Below are positions 21,430-32,677 of a stretch of 64,000 nt of DNA, piece by piece. Below the pieces are notes generated by a model, which did no database searches, was not told the origin of the DNA, and saw nothing but the letters and a program-made list of their open reading frames with translations. Each line of letters opens with the position of its first letter. The first letter of the stretch is position 1. Made by a program: the position numbers and the translations under genes. This DNA is from Apium graveolens (taxonomy: Eukaryota; Streptophyta; Magnoliopsida; Apiales; Apiaceae): the NCBI RefSeq assembly GCF_009905375.1, contig NC_133650.1:299769957-299833956 (forward strand), written 5' to 3'.

Positions 21430-24400
21430 CTTTGGTAGGTGGCATCTGATTTCTCAAAATAAAAGCAGCAAAAAGATACATAATATTACAAAGTTAGTGA
21501 GGAGTGGTACTATAGAAATGCCATCCTTATAATTAGATTACTATTTTGTGATTTCTCTCCTGCCAAGGGCAAAAATTCCTCTTCATTTTCCTCACTGTAC
21601 TCCGGTTACCATCATTATCGAGTTTATATGTAACCAACTCAAGATCAAATTCAGGTTTATCATCTTATTTGGTTTTCAGGTGACAAATGGATAAGAATCA
21701 TATCTGCAGTTGGGCTTCCTCATTGCTCTTCGGTCTTTCGGAATTTCATGTCTCCTTTTGGAGGACCCGCCCCTCGACTCAATCGGCACTTTAATCGTGG
21801 AAACATATCATAAAAGGCAAGTTGGGAATCAGCGAGTCCCATTTGCCAAGAATCTTTCAGAATCATAGTGTGACCGCTGTGACGATCATCGGGTCTTCAT
21901 GAAGGAATTTCATCCCTTCCGAACTGAATCATCAAAATTAGTGGCAATTTCCACTATCGCTCCTTATGGTGTACTACCTTTCAGGCACAAGCTTTCATTG
22001 AGCTACTTGAAGTCCCATAGGTCGTTAGTCTTCTAAAAATCATTTTGATAACTGGCACTCGGGGATGTGTATTTCTCTGGAGTATCTTGTTCTCCCTTCT
22101 TATTCTTTATAATCTTTCACTTTATTGCTTCCTTCACTATCTTGGCGAACCTATTCGGTATTCCTCTCTAGACTAGAAACTCAATTTTATTCCTTAACTG
22201 ACGGCAATCGTCGATGTCCTCTTCGTGAAATATTGAATACAAATTTGTGGGCCTCTTTTCAGGATTTACGTGTAGTAGCTTTAGCCATCGACCATCTTCT
22301 TTTCATGTTTATCAAGATTCGGCTCCTTGGAGCATTAAAACGTACATACTTGATGAACTTCGGTTCTCTGTTGTTCTTTCTCGGGGAAGAGTTTCCATCA
22401 GGGATACCTACCCTTAACATCACACTTTTGATCCTTCTTTTGCTTTTAGTCATTATTTTCATCGCCTCCTATCAAGGGTCAAATTCTTCTTCATGTTGTT
22501 TTATTTTTGCCTTCCCACTGTTGCAATTTATGTATGCTTTTTATATTTGTTTCGACCAATGATAACTTAAAGTTAACATCCCAGGCTGCTTGTTGGACTA
22601 TCATTGACATCCTATTACTCAGGTATATGTTGATCATGGGTTTTCTTTGAACCGGTCTAGGTCATACAAGGATTCTTTTTATCCTCGTTTCATGTTCTTA
22701 GGGATGCAGTGTGGCTCATGCACTTTTGCACCATAATCGAGTCATGCCCCCAGGGTTTAAGAAAATGTCATGCTCCTTATCAATCGTGCATTGACTGTTG
22801 TAGTAGAGAGGTCGAAAACTTTCTTACGCGGCTATCTGGATTACGGAATCCATCATGCGCCCAGATTGGGGTACCTTCAGCTTCCTTGAAATATGGGTAT
22901 TCATAGTTTCTCTAGTATAGAGATACATTGGATCATTCAGACCTTTAAGGGGCATCAAATCTTTGGGATCAACCCCTGGAATTTCCATCTTCCTTCTCCA
23001 TGAAAGGGCGTTCGAACCAACTATACCGGGGAATAAACCCTCGGGGCTCCAGGCTTTCCAAATTTTGTAAGTAATCGAGTTTGTTGTTCCCTTTTCAGGT
23101 TTCTTTTCCTCCACTAAATCACGAGTTTGATGAGAGGAAAAATCGTTATTCTTCATCCTAAGCTTTCGGTTCTTGAGCCCCTTGAGGCTTGGGACATCCT
23201 CCTTCGATCGGTCACTTCCTGGACGTCACCTTCTTGGAGTGGCATCCTTATCACTTCAGATTTTATCATCCTCTATATATGGACTGGAATAACCACGAAG
23301 TTGGTCATTGATGGGTTTCAACCCTTGAATCTAAGGGGGTGTATAGCCTTCGCACGGTTGTTGAATTCCGTATTTTTGGACATAATCTTTTAATCCATAT
23401 CCCTGATCATCTATGGTTTGGAAAAGATAATATTCGTAGAGCTAAGGTCTCAACAACCATCTGAAATTGGGGATTCAACCCTTAAACTTGAGGATTCTAT
23501 CTTTTGAATTTGGGGATCTTAAATCGTCCCTTCGGGTTAAGATCGGGTTCTTTTCTAACGCATCTCCAAACTTGTTAAATCTTGTTGATGTGCTCCTCAT
23601 GAGCTCGAATTATTTTTCGCAATGATTTGAGAAATCATCCATTCGTGCCCTCGAGACTGTGAACGTATTCTGACAGTTGGCTCTGTGTTTGGCCGTCTCC
23701 TTCTTGGCTCGGTCTCCTTACCAGATGGACGGTCACTGTTCTAGGTATTAGGATAAAAGAAATCTCAAACTCCTTTACGATTGGGGATCAGCCCTTGCAA
23801 ATATCAGAATTCGTACTCCAAATGCGGTCGACGCTGAAGTTTACTCTAATCAGGTGGGTTAGCGTTCCTCCTAGACGAAAATATAATTGTTAACATCTGA
23901 AATACGATTGGTGATTCATCCCTTGGGTTTCCAATCCTTGAGATTGGTTATCAGTCCTTTGAATCAGCGTTCGGGTCACAAGAAATCCCATAATTATGGG
24001 ATCGACTTTTTGATTTTGTGATTGAGAGTTGTGGTACTTCAATGATGGAAGCGACAACTTGAGTTGTGGCTGGTAGATCTTGATTGCTTCATGATTCCAA
24101 ATCTTTTTTTTGGGTTTCGGGATGTGTGCTTCATGAGCACAAATCCTCTTCTTTATGATTTGGGAATTCATCCTTTCACGTGTTCGGGGCTAAAAACGCC
24201 CTTTGACAACATGTTCCTCAATCGGCTGCACCCTTCTTGGGGAGATCCCCTCTTTATATAAACAATCACTATCCTCGATACGGGGATCATAGAAATCATA
24301 AATTATCCCTTGAATAAGGTTTAGCCCTTATAAATATTGAGGTTCGTACTTCTCATGCACTCGGCGTTGCGTTTCTTCTTAAAATTTTGCATCCCATAAG

Positions 24401-24692
24401 GTGGATGATCATTCACCTTTGATGGAAGCACAATTATTAACATCTAAAATTCGGGTGTTCATCAGTGAGAGCACCATCTATAGTTTGGGAATCTTTCATT
24501 AATCATGCATCCCTTGAGGTTTGAGACCGTTCTTTGATTCAACAGTTGGGTAATGGGGATCTTCGTCCCTGAGAGATTAGTCCCTCAGATATTGATGTTT
24601 GGCTGTGGTGGAATCTCAACGTTGGATGTGATATTGTGCATCTCAGCAGGTGGTTTATCAGTACTTCTTCGTGATTTCATGGGTTTCGTCTT
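21430..24692 (-). pseudogene. Decayed 5' coding half of the Tat element (gag to RT)
   Basis: This stretch lies between the PBS and the RT remnant, where gag and protease would be. I see no frame longer than about 110 codons on the minus strand and no intact zinc knuckle or protease motif. The + strand frames here are shadows. Nothing else is recognised. Confidence 0.5.
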
Positions 24693-24711
24693 CTTCCCAC
24701 AGACGTCGCCA
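24693..24711 (-). other. Primer binding site of the Tat element
   Basis: The minus strand reads TGGCGACGTCTGTGGGAAG just inside the right LTR. This closely matches the TGGCGCCGTCTGTGGGAA primer site common in plant Tat/Ogre gypsy elements, with one C-to-A change. Confidence 0.85.
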
Positions 24712-24716
24712 AATGT

Positions 24717-25435
24717 TGTGGATAAAAAACATGTATTTATTTATTGCGTGTATTTATTGTTAGGATTTGATAAGTTTCGAGCTTTAATGGCTGCGCTTGT
24801 GTTTCGTGGCTTGAATCTGCCCTCACAAGATGCATGCGTACTTTGGCGTATGCCAAGGATCAAGCCAAAATGTAGTTCTTGGTGATGCTTGCCCTCGGGG
24901 CTATGGCAGCGAGAGCTCACCAAGGACGTAGTGACTTTCATGTCCTCCAAGGACTAGGTCTAAAATGTCGTTTCAGGTAATGGCCTCGTGGCTTGTAGGA
25001 TGCCTTCACGGCTTTGTGATGCTTAAAGTTGTGCTCTAGGACGTGATTTCATGGTGTGACATATAGAGCTCTTGTCCAAAACGTGCCCCTGAAGTTGAAG
25101 GGGTAAGACCCTTTATATAGACGTCGAGAGTCTAGGAATTAGGGTAGAATTGGATGACTTGGTGGGCAAGTCTCCTTCTTTGATTGGACTTTGGAGTCCT
25201 AGAAAGTATGAATTAGTTTCCTTCTGAATTTAGGTTGTTTGGAGGCTATTTTTTGTAGAATTAGTTACTTATTTGAACACATTTATTGGTCTGTTTAATT
25301 AGCCCCTTTATTAATTACAAAAATAATAAATAATTAGAATTTTGGGCTTCATTAATTGGGCTTTTTCCTTTGACCAAATTATGTCTAATTAATGCGACAT
25401 TAATTCTGCAATTAGGGTTATTTTATACCCTATCA
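24717..25435 (-). repeat. Tat element 5' LTR
   Basis: Direct repeat of 3,041-3,760. A minus-strand TATA (CTATATAAAGGG) lies near 25,107-25,118. Read on the minus strand it starts TGATAGGGTA. Confidence 0.9.
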
Positions 25436-26129
25436 GTTGTAAACAAATATTAATTTTAATTTAGATCTATAAGATACAAATTATGCTTAATATGATATTA
25501 ATATGATTTATCCCGAATCAGTATTTCATAATATTTATTTTAGCTCGAGACCTGTTACAACGATCAAATCCAATTGATTATTTTTAGTTAGTTTTAATTT
25601 TTTTAAGACCGGATCTATAAGATAATTTTTTTTAGCTCGCACAAATTGATTATTAATTTTAATTGTTTCCCAATTGTCAAATTATATTTTGACTTTAATT
25701 TTGTGTTAGTTTGGATCAATCGTATACTTTATTTTTTTGTTGGAAGAATAACATAAATTATTTTGTTATTGTAGTTCAAAATTCGCTTGAATTTATTTTA
25801 AGCAAAAATATCAATTAAAATAATATAGAATTTGGTATAAAATAGATTTAAACTGATAGAAGAAGTTGACTTTAATATCAATTATAATGATATAGAGTAC
25901 GATGTGAAATAAAATTTAATTTAATAGAGAAAATTGACTTTAATATCAATTAAAATTAAAATTTATCGGCCGACCGATTGGTCAATTAGAATTAGAATAA
26001 TTAAGTAAAAATAATTAAATATTTTTAATAAATATTTACCAAGCGAATATCACATTTTTAATGTTTCGTATTATAATATAATATAGATTCATAGTACAGA
26101 TAGTATTGATTATACAAAATAATACCGAC
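25436..26129. other. AT-rich intergenic region and promoter of the F-box gene
   Basis: There are no reading frames. A 5' flanking TATA-like TATAATATAATATAG lies at about 26,072-26,086, some 50 bases before the first in-frame ATG. The right flank of the Tat LTR does not resemble the left flank. Confidence 0.5.
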
Positions 26130-27362
26130 ATGAAGAAACGAAATGTAATGTATAGTGCATCTCGACCCACACAACTCACCAAGCGTAACACACACTCTTT
26201 CGCCTCCACTTTCAACCCAAGTCAACCCACTCCACCTCCGATGAACACCGCCGTCGTCAACTCCACCTCCGACTCATCCTCCTCGCCACCATTCTACCAA
26301 CTCTCGCAGGACACAATCCAACAAATCTTCAGTCTCCTCCCTCTCCGTCAAATCGTAATTTCCAAATCAGTTTCTAAATTCTTCAATCAAACTCTCTCCT
26401 CAAACTCTTATCTCTCTCTCATCCCATCTCTCCCATTTCTCGCTCTCCGTTCATCTCCCTCCTCGCGTCTCTCTCATCTCTCTCCCACTCTCCACGCCTT
26501 CGATCCAAATCTCAATCAATGGCTCAGATTTCCCCTCAATTTCCTCCCCTTCTCAGCCCACCAGCCCGTTGCTTCCTCTCTTGGGCTTATTTATCTTTGG
26601 GCCGACACTAATGAGTCCACTAAGAGTTTACTCGTTTGTAATCCATTAACTCGCTGTTATAAGATTTTACCTCAATTAGGTTCTGCTTGGTCTCGTCATG
26701 GATCGGTTTTAGTCGGGTCGCCTAATCGGGTTCTTGTGTTGACTGAATTAGCTGCTCTTTATTATTCGGGTTCGGATTCGGGTACGGATAATTGGCTTAA
26801 GTTTTCGTCGAATTTGCCTTCGAAACCGAGGAGTCCGGTTTTGATTAAGGATAGTATTATTGCTCTTTGTGATGTAGGGTCTCCGTGGCGAGCTCAGTGG
26901 AAGTTGTTTACGATTACTCTCGGGTCGTTGCAATGTAAGAGTCAGTGGACTTGTTTGGAGAAGATGGAGTGGGGTGATGTGTTTGATATTTTGAAACGAC
27001 CGCGGTTGGTTAAAGGGAATGGGAATAAGATTTTGATGATCGGGGGATTGAAATCGTCGTTTTTGTTGAATTCGTCGTGTACTACTATTTTGGTCTTGAG
27101 GTTGGATTTGGAGACGCTGGAGTGGGATGAAGCGGGACGGATGCCAATTGAAATGTTTAATTGTTTTCAGGAATCGAGTAAGTTCAAGGTGTTTGGAGGT
27201 GGGGATAGGGTTTGTTTTTCAGCGAAACGGATTGGGAAGTTGGCATTGTGGGATAATTCTAAGGGGAAATCGGTGTGGCAGTGGATTGAAGGTGTTCCGT
27301 GGAATGGGGATGGGGTTTGTCGCGGATTTCTTTTTGAAGCTGGCTATACGGCCTCGCCTTAA
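26130..27362 (+). CDS. F-box protein with kelch/galactose-oxidase-like C-terminus (At5g43190-like)
   Basis: Intronless, 410 aa from the first in-frame ATG (26,130). ATG 26,241 would give a 373-aa product and is also plausible because the F-box begins just after it. The F-box lies at residues ~55-95 (FYQLSQDTIQQIFSLLPLRQ), the part that binds SKP1 in an SCF ubiquitin ligase. The rest shows the F-box/kelch layout: LLVCNPLTRCYKILPQ near 166, KILMIGG near 300, then LDLETLEWDEAGRMPIEMF and VFGGGDRVCFSAKRIGKLAL. It would recruit an unknown substrate for ubiquitination. Coding GC content is higher than the flanks, as in a real gene. The At5g43190 assignment is from memory and is moderate. Confidence 0.85.
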   Translation: MKKRNVMYSASRPTQLTKRNTHSFASTFNPSQPTPPPMNTAVVNSTSDSSSSPPFYQLSQDTIQQIFSLLPLRQIVISKSVSKFFNQTLSSNSYLSLIPSLPFLALRSSPSSRLSHLSPTLHAFDPNLNQWLRFPLNFLPFSAHQPVASSLGLIYLWADTNESTKSLLVCNPLTRCYKILPQLGSAWSRHGSVLVGSPNRVLVLTELAALYYSGSDSGTDNWLKFSSNLPSKPRSPVLIKDSIIALCDVGSPWRAQWKLFTITLGSLQCKSQWTCLEKMEWGDVFDILKRPRLVKGNGNKILMIGGLKSSFLLNSSCTTILVLRLDLETLEWDEAGRMPIEMFNCFQESSKFKVFGGGDRVCFSAKRIGKLALWDNSKGKSVWQWIEGVPWNGDGVCRGFLFEAGYTASP

Positions 27363-29209
27363 ATGATCTCAGTTGGTAAATTTGATTTTTTTTCTGATGT
27401 TATATTAACTCGTGTTGTATTATTATTAATTTCCTTGTTTGTCGAGTTATTATAGACAAAGTTTTATATTTTCATTCCTGTTTTCATAAGAATTGAGTGT
27501 TTGTTTTATGATAATATTCTTCTATATAATATGTTTCCTTTGTGGATCATAAAGTTCGTATAATACTGCAACAGTGCAACGTATAATGTGTTTGCTGATT
27601 TGTTTGCACAGTATTTATTTAGCTGTATAACTATAAGGCTTTGTACAAGGCTACAAGCTGAATGATGCGATTAGGGAGGATGGATTATTTTTTTGTCACT
27701 TCAACCAAGAATTGAGTTATTTAGTCATTTCCTAGATTTTTAGAATTTCGCAATGTTTTTTTTAGTATAGTCTGCTGATGTACACTACACATTCATATCT
27801 AGGGCATGTCTAGACTCTAGCATAGGTTTAGGGATGCTATCACATGTATGAGTTGACGAAACATGTTTACTAGGGCATTTTTTGTGCCAGCTTTTATCAG
27901 CTTACTAAGAACACAACTAAGATATCAATTCGCCTTAAGTTTTAATATGTTACGTATATTATGCAGTAACTAGATTTTTGAACCATGTAATAATCTCCCC
28001 CAGAGTCCCATTCCCTGACTGCGAGGTGTATGGGTGGCAGCTCTGCAGCACCTCCGACGTGAAAATCAGTTGGTTAGGGAATACATAGTAGGTGTAGTAG
28101 ATAGGATTGCATTAGTAAATGTGTGGTTGTGTTAAGATTAAGAACCCTCAACTCCTTTATTTGGAACATAAGGCTAAAGATTATTAGGGTTACGAGTCTT
28201 ACCTCTGGTTAGACCACTAAGCCTCTGTCAAGTGTCAACTTTGAATTAGGCTTTAGGGGGCCAGACGTCATGCGAATAGTAGTGCCGGTGTTAAAATTGA
28301 CGAATTGGAGTCTGCACAATGCGGAAATCGATGACAATTGAGGCCTAGCCCTAGCATACATTTCATGTATGCTATTTAAGAAATCTCTGATAATAATTAC
28401 TAGTAGTATTCACGTTTAGGTCAAATATCAGATTCGGATTTCCCTGCCCCTCTCTATCCATCTCGCCCCAAAAATCCCAAGATGAAAGACTGTTTGAAAT
28501 GATATTAGGGTTTAAATTGAAGATTAGGACAAAGATTCCTAATTTATACGTAGATTTTTAAAATATATTAAATGGGATTTTTTTCTGAAGAAACATAAAA
28601 TTTCTAAAAAGACTTGCATACATATATTGGTACTAATTAGGACATCTCTGGAGCTGTACATGGTTTCCGGATTTCGGAACCATGTGCATCTCCTGGGATT
28701 TCCCAATCTAAACTGATATATCTATACAGGCCTCTTTAAAAATTCTTCTATATTTGTTTTTTCCTTTCTTCCATTTGATACGTTTTGAAATCTGCAACCA
28801 CAACAGGAAAAGTTGTATTTACTTTTTTCTAAACCCTAGAATCAGTTCAAATAATCTTTCATCCTAGGTGTCTGGGTCGAGAAGGTTATGAAGAGGTAGG
28901 GGAATCAAAATCTGATATTTGAATATGAGATAGTGATCAGATTTCTTTAGATTGCGTAATTGATATGTATGGTGGATCTAGTCCTTTCGATCTCAGCTTG
29001 CCAACTAAGGTTTTTGTTAGATTTGTAAATACTTTTTTCTATGAGAAACGTGGAGAAAGTACTTTGGAAATTTAAAAACATGATCTCTATTTCATCTGAT
29101 GGCCGATTTCTAGAGAGTGGGGTGCATGAATTTTTAGTGACATCCAGCTCATCTTTATATAGCATAAAAAGGATCAAACTGATTTGCTTGGGATATGAAA
29201 TTTTGGGGG
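27363..29209. other. Intergenic, 3' flank of the F-box gene
   Basis: AT-rich sequence with short frames only (longest about 90 codons, without recognisable domains). Nothing identified. It probably includes the F-box mRNA 3' UTR in the first few hundred bases. Confidence 0.4.
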
Positions 29210-29588
29210 GTGATGGGCAGATGGGCATGTACTCATCCTAAATTATATCAAAGCCCAAAACACAAACTCACTCCAGGAAACAGACAAGCCCAGTAACCAA
29301 GAACAACAGCAAGATGTTGACATGCGACTGCTATTAAGTCCGACGCCTAATAAAAGCTCACGCCAAGAGGCAAGACTCTCAACCCTAATATTTGAACTAT
29401 AAATAGACCAAAGGAAAGAGGGAGTTGGGGTTTGACAAATTTGCACAGTATGTCTACTATTACTAGCTATATCTACTAATTTTCTCCGAACAATCGAATA
29501 GATTATCACGCTGGACGTACTGCAGAGCCACCACCTTCCTTTGAACATTGTTTTGTAGTATCCCGACCAGTAGTTGGACCTTGCATTC
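29210..29588 (+). repeat. Possible decayed LTR
   Basis: A purine tract AAATTTTGGGGGG directly precedes TGATGGGCAGATGGGC, as at a PPT/3' LTR junction. A TATA box (CTATAAATAGACC) near 29,399-29,411 is followed by the GC-richer stretch typical of R-U5. The segment ends near TTGCATTCA followed by GGCGACC, which weakly resembles a PBS. No matching second LTR or coding region is seen in the window. Confidence 0.35.
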
Positions 29589-30688
29589 AGGCGACCTTGG
29601 AGAAGATTTGGAGCCCAATAGAGACCATGTAATTTAGCAGCTGGTGTAGGTTGGTGCTATTAATTATAATTATAATTGGATAAGCTGCTGATATATTATG
29701 AAACATTTTGTTTCAGTTTCTATTTATGTATTCTTATTAAAGGGCTGTAGGAGATTTTGCTGCCATGGGACTGATCGTATTAAGTGTCTATTATTAAAAA
29801 AGAAAATATTAGATATTTATTAAGATTCTATTTTGCTTCACGCATTGCGCGTAGTTTCTGGTCTTTGACATTTAAAAAGAAGGTCGAGTCATCCCTGTCT
29901 AATATGCATTCTCAGGATCTGGTTCCAGATTACAGACTAGTTACAATATATTTAGATTTGAGGTTGCGTGCATTATATTAATTGATGTAATTTAATATTA
30001 AGCTGGGGAAGGAGTATTATCTTGTAGATTTTGATTTGGTTTAAGATACAAGTTTAGGTTCCTCTCTTAAGTTTTAATATTAATAGTCCTGCAATATTTT
30101 AATTAATTCCGATGGACATGCATTTTTTTGTCGACTCGGCTAGTTGATCTTTATCGACTCAGTCTTTTTTCCCCCTCATTTAGTAAAGAAGAGCCTAAAT
30201 TATCGGTATTTCCTATATCCAATCAATTTGATCATCCACTTGTCAAGTTGGCTGCTGAATTGACTACTATTCCCATACAAAGGCGGTTTGTAAAACCAAC
30301 TGTATTTTGTACTATTCAGTTTACAAACTCCACCTAAAATGTTCAGTCCTAAAATAGTGCTGATTTGCAGCAGCAAATTCTATTAAATCAGTTTAACCTC
30401 AAAGAGTGAAAAGCTATCCATTCTTTAAATTGTGTTCTTGGGAATGAGAAGCTTTATGTTCTGAATCTTTTCGAACATGGGGACAGTATTTTCACTTCAC
30501 CTGTGTATTTTGTTTAGTTGGTTTAGTCCCTGTGCATGAAGACTCGAATACTTCTCCCTTTTTGTCGCTCATGAGAGCATGATTGGTGATTTAGTGGTAT
30601 ACAAAACAGACATTGAGAGGGATGAAGGAAATCCTAACTTACCAGATAACGTCGGAGATCTTTCTAGGGTAACTTGGAATCAGGGAAT
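29589..30688. other. Intergenic, nothing recognised
   Basis: AT-rich, with short frames (up to about 70 codons) that show no domain. Confidence 0.4.
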
Positions 30689-30757
30689 TTTTCACTTAAT
30701 CACAGCAGGATTTTTCACTTAATCCCAACAGGATTTTTCACTTAATCCCAACTTTCT
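30689..30757. repeat. Short tandem repeat, ~23-bp unit, three copies
   Basis: GGATTTTTCACTTAATCC and close variants are repeated three times with ACAGCA or CAACA between them. A partial fourth copy lies near 30,800. Confidence 0.8.
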
Positions 30758-30897
30758 CCGTACTGCCGGAGATCATTTTAGGAGTAATCTGGAGTCTTAA
30801 GGGATTTTTCACCGGATTTAATTTGTTTGGTTTTTTCAAAATAATATTGTTCTTTGATGCATTTATATATATAAAGTCAGTAAAGTGGATTAAAAGT

Positions 30898-30921
30898 ATA
30901 TATATATATATATATATATAT
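30898..30921. repeat. (TA)n microsatellite with inverted flanks
   Basis: Twelve TA units flanked by TTAAAAG on the left and CTTTTAA on the right, so the whole can fold into a hairpin. Confidence 0.9.
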
Positions 30922-30954
30922 ACTTTTAACCGTCATGGTAGAAATAGTAACCGT

Positions 30955-31284
30955 CATGGAAGCAGAAGCCAGGGGTGTCCAGAAGCTCTAGTATGGATCG
31001 AAGATTCGGCGTTGCAGAATGTAATAATCGAACCTGACTCATTTCAGGTGGTAAATGCAATCCAAAACAACACATACTTGGAAGTTGGTAATGTCTTAGA
31101 TTGCCGCATATCTCTTTTAAATAGGAGAAATGGTCTAATTCTTTGTCACATTAGTAAGCTAGCAAATCAAGCTGCTCATCTCTTAGCTAGAGTGCCTTGC
31201 TCAATTAATAGCTACAATTCATTTATCTCCTCCAAACCTGTTGTTGGAGACGTTTCTGTCCGAGTATTCTATGGAATGAAATAG
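30955..31284 (+). pseudogene. RNase H-like (RVT_3-type) domain fragment
   Basis: A frame ending at 31,282-31,284 contains EALVWIEDSALQNVIIEPDS, then FQVVNAIQNN and a C-terminal ISKLANQAAHLLAR. This is the pattern of the plant RNase H-like domain found at the end of LINE ORF2 and in many free-standing gene fragments (D in EPDS, H/N-A-A-H near the end). The frame upstream is read through the TA microsatellite and is not coding. No RT lies upstream, so this is an orphan remnant. Confidence 0.55.
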
Positions 31285-31554
31285 CACGACTTGATTTCAA
31301 AAAAAAAAGTTATATATATATATATATAGGGCTACTAGAAATCAATTTAGAATAGAAACTAGAAAATAAATAATTTTTTTAAACTAATTCGAAATATAAC
31401 ACATATATTATGTAAATCGATCGTTGAGAGATACAGAAAAATATAGTGAAATCGGATTTTAAAAAAAATTTACGGTTTGACGGGAAAAATCAAAATAAAA
31501 ACGGAGGAGAATAGTTGAAATTATTTTTGAGCAAAAGAATTTAAACTTATCTTA

Positions 31555-32065
31555 TCTGGTTAAATATTAAAGTAGTTTGAAAATCATATATTTTATATTA
31601 ATCATCAAGTTTAACGGGATATTATTTAACTCATTAAAGTAATAATATCAAACAAATATCTCTAAATATGTGCTTAAAAACTAAAAATTATATTTACGGA
31701 GTTCTATACATTTTTATTGAAACGTACTATAACTAAATAAAAAGTTATGAATTCTGGTATTTTAGATAAAATAGTGAGATTTTTATAATTTTATTTACTA
31801 ATTAGTTTTATTTAAATCATAATTTATAATTAAAAAATTAAAAATAAATAGTAGCTAAATTTTTTAAAATTCTCACTATATTATCTAAAATATTAGAATT
31901 CATAAATTTTCATTTGGTTGTAATAGGATTCAATAAAAATATGTAAAATTTCATAAAAATAATTTTTATTTCCGATTACAGATTTTGAGATATCTGCTTG
32001 ATATTTACTATAACTTTATATGATATTGAGTAACTACTTTGATATTTAACCCTTATATTTTGTAA
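31555..32065. repeat. Long imperfect inverted repeat (hairpin), about 200-bp arms
   Basis: The left arm (about 31,555-31,790) and right arm (about 31,862-32,065) are reverse complements. For example, GAATTCTGGTATTTTAGATA on the left pairs with TATCTAAAATATTAGAATTC on the right, and GGTTAAATATTAAAGTAG pairs with CTACTTTGATATTTAACC. About 75 bp of AT-rich loop separates them. It is probably a foldback or MITE-type element. I could not fix its ends or a target duplication. Confidence 0.7.
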
Positions 32066-32314
32066 TGACTTTTTCCTCTAGTCCATATAATCCGACTTTT
32101 GTAGAAATTATATTGAATTATTGGATCAATATGTTTTTATGAATTGCAAAAAGCAGGACAGTGATTTATCAAAGCAAATAAGGTACTGCCACTTCCATTT
32201 TCAATTAGTAAAAACTCTTAATTAAAAATGTTAAATATATCACAAATAAATATTATTAACATTATGTTAAAAATTCTACTCCAATTGTGCGCCCTATTTA
32301 GTCGATCTATCTAT

Positions 32315-32677
32315 GGCTCAGTTTGGTATTGCTGTTGCAACAGGAGTGTTTTACTGAAAAACTGTCAGGTGTTTGGTAAATTCTAAAAGCTTCTGTTAGT
32401 AAAAACATAACTATTTTAAACATGGTTGTTTTAAACTTTTCTAAAAACTGCTGTTAGTAAAAGTATAGATGTTTTAAGCATAGCTGTTTTAAGTTTTACT
32501 GGAAGTAGCAGTCATCATCAAACCTTCTCTCAAATATTATTTTTATATATTATATATCGAAATATGCATAAATTAAAAAAATTACCAAAAAATCATCTAA
32601 TTTTCCTGAAAACACTTCTCTCACCCGCACTTCTTCTCATGACACACCGATTTTCAACGTCACTCTCAAACAGAGCC
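32315..32677. mobile_element. hAT-like MITE, 363 bp
   Basis: Terminal inverted repeats GGCTCAGTTTG and CAAACAGAGCC pair with one mismatch. The inside has the repeated AAACTGCTGTTAGTAAAA units common in hAT MITEs. The flanking 8-mers (CTATCTAT and TATATCTA) match only partly, so a target duplication is not proven. Confidence 0.6.

Larger units (their letters stand above)
3041..25435 (-). mobile_element. Ty3/gypsy Tat-like LTR retrotransposon, minus strand, interrupted by copia I
   Basis: Two direct copies of a ~720-bp LTR (3,041-3,760 and 24,717-25,435) bound the element. A PBS sits inside the right LTR and a purine tract inside the left LTR, so transcription ran right to left. Decayed RT (about 21,190-21,400) and integrase (18,890-19,114) lie in the expected 5'-to-3' order on the minus strand. 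The long 3' non-coding region (3,776-6,432) is made of tandem repeats, as is typical of Tat/Ogre elements. Removing the nested copia I (12.4 kb) leaves about 10 kb. By eye the LTRs differ at roughly 6% of sites, more than the nested copia LTRs, which agrees with the nesting order. The five bases outside the two LTRs (AAATT and GTTGT) do not match. Confidence 0.85.

Noticed and set aside
22125..22562. 145-codon + strand frame with a hydrophobic tail
   Set aside because: It lies antisense to decayed Tat coding sequence, with no homology or promoter.
26106..26129. F-box start at 26,106
   Set aside because: That codon is TTG. The first in-frame ATG is 26,130.
29243..29548. 101-codon minus-strand frame
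   Set aside because: It lies inside the LTR-like segment and encodes Ser/Trp/Leu-rich sequence without a domain.
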